Shown here: piece after piece, positions 4,848 to 8,612 of the stretch
How the letters are laid out: each line of letters starts with the position of its first letter
Numbering within the stretch: the first letter of the stretch is position 1
Source: an uncultured Collinsella sp.
Lineage (GTDB): Bacteria > Actinomycetota > Coriobacteriia > Coriobacteriales > Coriobacteriaceae
Direction: 5' to 3'
NCBI GenBank assembly: GCA_900552735.1
Contig: USBA01000077.1
Location: 1-8,612 of the forward strand
Length of the DNA: 8,612 bases
Notes under the pieces: generated by a model
What the model was told of the DNA's origin: nothing
What the model saw: the letters and a program-made list of their open reading frames with translations, nothing else
Database searches by the model: none
Program-made: the position numbers and the translations under genes

Positions 4848-6053
4848 ATGACCACCCCCGACGAAAAGACATTCGCCACGCTCACCAAGCTGTTCGAGGA
4901 GGAGTTTGGCCCCATCGGCGACCGCCAGGTGCTCTACGTGCACGCGCCCGGCCGCTCCGAGATCAGCGGCAACCACACTGACCACGAGGGTGGCCACGTT
5001 ATCGCCGGCTCGCTCGATGTCGCCGTCGACGGCATCGCCGTGGCAACCGATTCCAACAAGGTTCGCGTAGCCGACGAGGGCTATCCCACGTTTGAAATCG
5101 CGCTCGACACGCTAGACGTTCAGGAGTCCGAGAAGGGCACGTCCGCGAGCCTCGTCCGCGGCATGGCCCACGAAATCGCTGCTCTGGGCGTTGAGCCCCA
5201 GGGCTTCGACTTTGCCTTCACCTGCTCCGTCCCCTCGGGCGGCGGTCTTTCGAGCTCCGCTGCTGTCGAGGCGGCATACGGTCGCGCCATGGAGACGCTC
5301 TGGGACGCACCCGCCATCGAGCCCGTCGCGCTCGCCCAGATGAGCCAGCGCACCGAGAACAACTATTATGGCAAGCCCTGCGGTCTGATGGACCAGGCCG
5401 CCGTTTGCTTGGGCGGCCTTGCCTACATGGACTTTGAGGATCAGGCTCAGCCTAAAACCCAGAAGCTCGAGCTCAACTTTGAGGATCACGGTTATGCGCT
5501 CGTGCTCGTTAAGGTCGGTGCCGACCACGTGGCCGCCACCGACGACTACGCCGCCGTTCCGCGCGAGATGCAGGACGTCGCTGCCGAGTTTGGCAAGGCA
5601 CGCCTGTGCGAGGTAAACGTGGCGGACTTTGACGCCAAGCTCCCCGAGCTGCGCGCCAAGCTGGGCGACCGTGCCTGCCTGCGCGCCGTTCACTACTGGT
5701 ACGAGAACGGCCTGGTCGATAAGCGCTGGGCGGCCCTAAACGCCGGCGACATTGACCAGTTCCTGGTTCTGACGCGCGAGTCCGGCGCCAGCTCCGCCAT
5801 GTACCTGCAGAATGTTGTTGCCAAACTGGGTGCCGAGCAGCCTTCCATGTACGCACTTGCTCTTGCCGAGCATGTGCTCGACGGCCGTGGCGCCGTTCGT
5901 ATTCACGGCGGCGGCTTTGGCGGTACCATCCAGGCCTTCGTGCCGCTCGATCTGGTCGACACCTTCATTGCCAAGATGAACGGCTGGCTGGGCGAGGGCT
6001 CTGCCCGTCACTACGCCATCTCTGACAAGGGGGCTTACGCGGCATGGCTGTAA
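4848..6053 (+). CDS. galK: Galactokinase
   Basis: This 401-residue cytoplasmic GHMP-family kinase phosphorylates galactose to galactose-1-phosphate with ATP, the entry step of the Leloir pathway. The galactokinase signature appears as PGRSEISGNHTDHEGG (34-49), the ATP-binding loop as PSGGGLSSSAA (129-139), the catalytic base as Asp182 in CGLMDQ, and GHMP motif 3 as RIHGGGFGGT (351-360). Asn42 stands where E. coli GalK has Glu in IGEHTDY. I recall this GNHTDH form from clostridial galactokinases, so it marks a subgroup rather than a defect. Length is normal. AAAGGA lies 5 nt before the ATG. It is first in a two-gene operon, its last 10 nt overlapping the start of galT, and is probably repressed by the divergent LacI-type protein through O2 and O3. 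Confidence 0.96.
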   Translation: MTTPDEKTFATLTKLFEEEFGPIGDRQVLYVHAPGRSEISGNHTDHEGGHVIAGSLDVAVDGIAVATDSNKVRVADEGYPTFEIALDTLDVQESEKGTSASLVRGMAHEIAALGVEPQGFDFAFTCSVPSGGGLSSSAAVEAAYGRAMETLWDAPAIEPVALAQMSQRTENNYYGKPCGLMDQAAVCLGGLAYMDFEDQAQPKTQKLELNFEDHGYALVLVKVGADHVAATDDYAAVPREMQDVAAEFGKARLCEVNVADFDAKLPELRAKLGDRACLRAVHYWYENGLVDKRWAALNAGDIDQFLVLTRESGASSAMYLQNVVAKLGAEQPSMYALALAEHVLDGRGAVRIHGGGFGGTIQAFVPLDLVDTFIAKMNGWLGEGSARHYAISDKGAYAAWL

Positions 6054-7672
6054 TGACTGATGTGCGCGAGGCCGCGCAGAACCTGATCGAGTACGCTATC
6101 CACCGATCGATGATCGGCCAGGACGATCGCATCTGGGCGTATAACACCATTCTCGAGTGCATCGGTGCTACGGGCCCGGCGCTCGACATGGCCTGGGCGC
6201 TCCAGGTCGAAAAACTCTCGCTCTTGCACCCCGACACCCTGCCCAACTTTGACCTTGAAGGCACACTTGCCGCGCTTGCCGAGGCGGCTGTTGCCAACGG
6301 CGCCGCCGAGGACACGGCATCGGGCCGCGACCGCATCGCCATGCGCATCATGGGCGCGCTCATGCCAAGGCCTTCGGTTGTAAACGAGGAGTTCAACGGA
6401 CGCATGGGCGTCAACGAGCCCCGCGCCGCGACCGACTGGTTCTACGGTCTGTGCTGCGACGCCGGCTACGTGCGCCGTGCCGCCATCGCGCGCAACATCA
6501 AATGGAGCACCCCCACCAACTGGGGCGATCTTGAGATCACCATCAACCTGTCCAAGCCCGAGAAGGACCCGCGCGATATCGCCGCGGCAGGTGCAGCCAA
6601 GAACACGGGCGAGAAGTATCCCGCCTGTCAGCTGTGCATCGAAAACGAGGGCTATCCCGGACGCTCCGCTGCAGCCGACGGCGGCGCCCATCCCGCCCGC
6701 CAGAATCTGCGCGTTATCCCCATTAAGCTCGACGGCGAGCGCTGGGGCTTCCAGTACAGCCCGTACGCATACTTTAACGAGCACTGCATCACGATGAGCT
6801 CCGAACACCGTCCCATGCACGTAGACCGCAAGGGTCTCTCCTGCTTGCTCGACTTTGTCGACCTGTTCCCGCATTACTTTATCGGCTCCAACGCCGACCT
6901 GCCCATCGTGGGTGGCTCGATTCTGTCGCACGACCACTTCCAGGGCGGCGCGCACGAGTTCCCCATGATGCATGCCACCGAGGTCTCGCAGTTTAGCGTG
7001 CCCGGGTTCGACCAGGTCACCGGCACCGTGCTGCAGTGGCCGCTTTCGGTGTTGCGCCTGCGCTCGCACGACCGCGCCCAGCTGCTCGACGCCGCCGAGA
7101 AGATCATCCTCGCATGGCGCGAGTGGACCGACGAGTCCGTGGGCATTATCGCGCACACAGCCGACGGCGTAGCGCACAACACCGTGACGCCCGTCATCCG
7201 ACGCGTGGATTCGCGCGGCAACGCCGGCGGTGAGATCTACGAGGCCTATCTGGCGCTTCGCTGCAACATCACGACCGACGAACACCCGCTGGGCGTGTTC
7301 CATCCGCATGCCGAGTATCACCATATTAAGAAAGAGAACATCGGCCTAATCGAGGTCATGGGCCTGGCGATTCTGCCGCCGCGCCTGGTCCCCGAGCTCG
7401 GTGCCGTTCGCGAGCACCTGCTGGCGGCCAAGGCCGATGCCAGTTACGACCTTGCTGCCGCGCTCGAGGGCGACGACCTTTGCCGCAGCCACGCTGCGTG
7501 GGCCGAGGACGTCTTTGCCCGCCGTGCCGATGAGCTTACGGCCGACAACGCCATCGACATCCTGCACGAGGAAGTCGGCGTGGTATTTGGCCACGTGCTC
7601 GACAACGCCGGCGTCTTTAAGTGGGACGAGGCCGGCCGCGCCGCCCATCAGCGCTTTATCGACTCGCTGTAG
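6044..7672 (+). CDS. galT: Galactose-1-phosphate uridylyltransferase, class 2
   Basis: A 542-residue cytoplasmic enzyme that exchanges UMP between UDP-glucose and galactose-1-phosphate, yielding UDP-galactose and glucose-1-phosphate. It belongs to the class 2 GalT type found in Firmicutes and relatives, not the ~350-residue E. coli type. Hallmarks are CQLCIENEGYPGR (195-207), SEHRPMHVDRKG (253-264), FPHYFIGSNADLPIVGGS (275-292) and the catalytic H-x-H-x-Q as His296-Asp-His298-Phe-Gln300 followed by GG. It is somewhat longer than the ~490-510 residues usual for the class, mainly at the C terminus. The start at 6044 is chosen because AAGGGGG (6027-6033) lies 10 nt upstream. A second in-frame ATG at 6053 overlaps the galK stop as TAATG, but is 19 nt from that site. 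Translation is likely coupled to galK. Confidence 0.96.
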   Translation: MAVMTDVREAAQNLIEYAIHRSMIGQDDRIWAYNTILECIGATGPALDMAWALQVEKLSLLHPDTLPNFDLEGTLAALAEAAVANGAAEDTASGRDRIAMRIMGALMPRPSVVNEEFNGRMGVNEPRAATDWFYGLCCDAGYVRRAAIARNIKWSTPTNWGDLEITINLSKPEKDPRDIAAAGAAKNTGEKYPACQLCIENEGYPGRSAAADGGAHPARQNLRVIPIKLDGERWGFQYSPYAYFNEHCITMSSEHRPMHVDRKGLSCLLDFVDLFPHYFIGSNADLPIVGGSILSHDHFQGGAHEFPMMHATEVSQFSVPGFDQVTGTVLQWPLSVLRLRSHDRAQLLDAAEKIILAWREWTDESVGIIAHTADGVAHNTVTPVIRRVDSRGNAGGEIYEAYLALRCNITTDEHPLGVFHPHAEYHHIKKENIGLIEVMGLAILPPRLVPELGAVREHLLAAKADASYDLAAALEGDDLCRSHAAWAEDVFARRADELTADNAIDILHEEVGVVFGHVLDNAGVFKWDEAGRAAHQRFIDSL

Positions 7673-7685
7673 CACGCAGCTCAAA

Positions 7686-7727
7686 CCGTCCCAATGATCC
7701 CTTGGGGACGGAGGAAAACGGATCATT
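7686..7727 (+). repeat. Two interleaved inverted repeats downstream of galT
   Basis: CCGTCCC (7686-7692) pairs with GGGACGG (7705-7711), and AATGATCC (7693-7700) pairs with GGATCATT (7720-7727). Because each stem encloses one arm of the other, they are mutually exclusive hairpins or an H-type pseudoknot. Neither is followed by a T run. The GTCCC/GGGAC words recur at 2137-2143, 7817-7823 and 7845-7851. Confidence 0.55.
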
Positions 7728-7741
7728 TACGCCCACACGAC

Positions 7742-7781
7742 AACGGCGCCCGCCGGCAACATCGCCGACGGGCGCCGTTTT
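7742..7781 (+). terminator. Intrinsic terminator of the galK-galT operon
   Basis: An 11-bp GC-rich stem pairs AACGGCGCCCG (7742-7752) with 7769-7779. After a one-pair mismatch, a further 4 bp (7754-7757 with 7764-7767) close a 6-nt loop, aacatc. The stem runs directly into TTTT (7778-7781). It lies 70 nt after the galT stop codon and separates galT from the ATPase gene. Confidence 0.88.
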
Positions 7782-7868
7782 GATGCAAGGGTAGCTAATT
7801 TGCACCAAAACAAGGCGTGTCCCAAACTGCCGGCAGAAAAGGAACGTCCCCAGGTGCCGACCTAAACC

Positions 7869-7967
7869 CCCACATTATTCGATGGAAAAACGTGGTTGCC
7901 TCCCACATTATTCGATGGAAAAGCGTGGTTCACTCCCACATTTTTCGATGGAAAGACCAAAACAGTC
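7869..7967 (+). repeat. Three 33-bp tandem direct repeats upstream of the ATPase gene
   Basis: Units start at 7869, 7902 and 7935, exactly 33 bp apart. The first 20 bases, beginning CCCACATTATTCGATGG, are identical in units 1 and 2 and differ by one base in unit 3. In units 1 and 2 the block is followed by CGTGGTT, so CCACATT faces AACGTGG (or AGCGTGG) and each unit can fold into an imperfect hairpin. Unit 3 lacks the right arm and runs into the ATPase promoter region. Confidence 0.85.
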
Positions 7968-7968
7968 T

Positions 7969-7974
7969 TATACT
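7969..7974 (+). promoter_or_regulatory. Candidate -10 hexamer of the ATPase gene
   Basis: TATACT matches TATAAT at 5 of 6 positions and lies 23 nt before the GTG start. The -35 position falls inside the TTCGATGG part of the third tandem repeat and does not match TTGACA, so a protein binding the repeats could control this promoter. Confidence 0.4.
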
Positions 7975-7997
7975 AACCATGATCGTTAGGAGGCAGT

Positions 7998-8612
7998 GTG
8001 CAGCGACAGCTAATGGACGAACTCATCGCTTGGAAATCTAGGGCAAACCGCAAGCCCCTCCTGCTTAAGGGGGCCCGCCAGACGGGAAAAACCTGGCTTC
8101 TCAACGAATTCGCAGGCCAGCAGTATCAAAACGTCATCCGTTTTGACTTTATGCTCGAACCGGGCGCACGTTCGCTGTTCGACGGAAGCCTTGACCCCAA
8201 ACGCATCATCTCCCAGATAGAGCTCCTGCGCGGCCAGACCATAACGCCGACAGACACACTCATCATCTTCGACGAAATCCAAGAGGCACCGCGTGGCATC
8301 ACCTCGCTCAAATACTTCAACGAGCTGGCGCCGGAATACCATATCGTGGCAGCCGGCTCCTATATGGGGCTCGCGCTCCGACGCGAAAACGAGTCGTTCC
8401 CCGTCGGCAAGATCGACCAGCTCACCATGCGCCCCATGGGGTTTGTCGAGTTCGTTCGTGCCGTCGATGGCGATCCGCTCGCAGATGCCATCCTTGCCGC
8501 AGACATGGACCTGCTGGCAAACGTTTCCGAAAAGCTCGAGCGCCTGCTCAAGGAATACCTCGTTGTCGGTGGCATGCCAGAAGTTGTCTCCGCTTTCGCC
8601 GCCTCCCACGAT
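7998..8612 (+). CDS. AAA+ ATPase with DUF4143-type architecture, N-terminal part (cut by window end)
   Basis: The first 205 residues of a gene that runs open off the right edge. Full members are usually about 400-450 residues, so roughly half is present. Residues 19-32 hold the P-loop (Walker A GARQTGKT, 25-32) and residues 87-94 the Walker B strand TLIIFDEI with Asp92-Glu93. HIVAAGSYMGLAL (115-127) and KEYLVVGGMPEVV (185-197) match elements typical of the family, the latter at the entry to the C-terminal DUF4143 region. The family's role is not established. The GTG at 7998 is used because AGGAGG (7988-7993) is 4 nt upstream and MQRQLMDELIAWK fits the usual N terminus. The next in-frame ATG (8013) is too far from that site. 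A terminator separates it from galT, so it is probably its own unit. Confidence 0.9.
   Translation, partial: MQRQLMDELIAWKSRANRKPLLLKGARQTGKTWLLNEFAGQQYQNVIRFDFMLEPGARSLFDGSLDPKRIISQIELLRGQTITPTDTLIIFDEIQEAPRGITSLKYFNELAPEYHIVAAGSYMGLALRRENESFPVGKIDQLTMRPMGFVEFVRAVDGDPLADAILAADMDLLANVSEKLERLLKEYLVVGGMPEVVSAFAASHD

Larger units (their letters stand above)
7673..7997. other. Repeat-rich intergenic region between galT and the ATPase gene
   Basis: This 325-bp spacer contains, in order, two interleaved inverted repeats (7686-7727), a strong terminator (7742-7781), a patch with the palindrome CTGCCGGCAG (7827-7836) flanked by GTGTCCC (7817-7823) and CGTCCCCAGGTGCC (7845-7858), three 33-bp tandem repeats (7869-7967), a -10-like hexamer (7969-7974) and the ATPase ribosome site (7988-7993). 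No convincing coding sequence is present. Confidence 0.7.

Noticed and set aside
6035..7324. 429-codon minus-strand open frame opposite galT
   Set aside because: Low-complexity antisense translation rich in Gly, Ala, Val and His. galT is clearly real on the other strand.
7869..7967. CRISPR array
   Set aside because: Repeat period is 33 bp with a 20-bp conserved block and similar 13-bp remainder, so there are no unique spacers of proper length and no cas genes nearby.
7817..8041. 74-codon plus-strand open frame with an 11-residue repeat (HIIRWK) over the tandem repeats
   Set aside because: The peptide repeat simply follows from a 33-bp (11-codon) DNA repeat. The frame lacks a good ribosome site, contains the ATPase promoter and ribosome site, and overlaps the ATPase start.
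8010..8609. 199-codon minus-strand open frame at the right edge
   Set aside because: Antisense to the AAA+ ATPase, whose Walker motifs fix the plus strand as coding.

Overview
The window looks like a chromosomal segment of a GC-rich, anaerobic gut actinobacterium of the class Coriobacteriia, most likely Collinsella or a close relative. The reasons are high-GC codon use, a stand-alone flavodiiron protein, a class 2 galactose-1-phosphate uridylyltransferase, and intergenic repeats of a style I associate with that group. The taxonomy is inferred, not tested.

Layout from left to right. Positions 1-117 hold two long T homopolymers and no gene. A class II fructose/tagatose-bisphosphate aldolase (118-975, minus) and a DeoR-family regulator (1310-2113, plus) diverge from a ~330-bp control region. 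That region carries an exact 12-bp direct repeat in front of each gene. The regulator converges on a flavodiiron protein (2188-3348, minus), and a 14-bp-stem hairpin between them has its U-tract only in the flavodiiron direction. Upstream of the flavodiiron gene, on the same strand, is a LacI-family repressor (3478-4509, minus). It diverges from galK-galT (4848-6053 and 6044-7672, plus, overlapping by 10 nt). galT is followed by a repeat-rich spacer with a strong terminator and three tandem 33-bp repeats. The N-terminal half of a DUF4143-type AAA+ ATPase (7998 to the right edge, plus) follows and is cut by the window end.

How it fits together. galK and galT perform two steps of the Leloir pathway (galactose to Gal-1-P, then exchange with UDP-glucose). 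galE and galM are not in the window. The divergent LacI-type protein keeps the inducer-pocket residues of E. coli LacI at a constant offset, and the lacI-galK spacer holds three copies of a cre-like, CpG-centred operator (TGTTAACGTACTCA). This supports a galactose- or galactoside-responsive, self-regulating switch. The aldolase and its divergent DeoR regulator look like a second sugar-phosphate-responsive pair. The flavodiiron protein is probably an O2/NO detoxifying enzyme with its own promoter.

I found no new multi-gene system. The most interesting items are the three-operator gal switch, the 12-bp repeats shared by the aldolase and DeoR promoters, and the 33-bp tandem repeat array in front of the ATPase.
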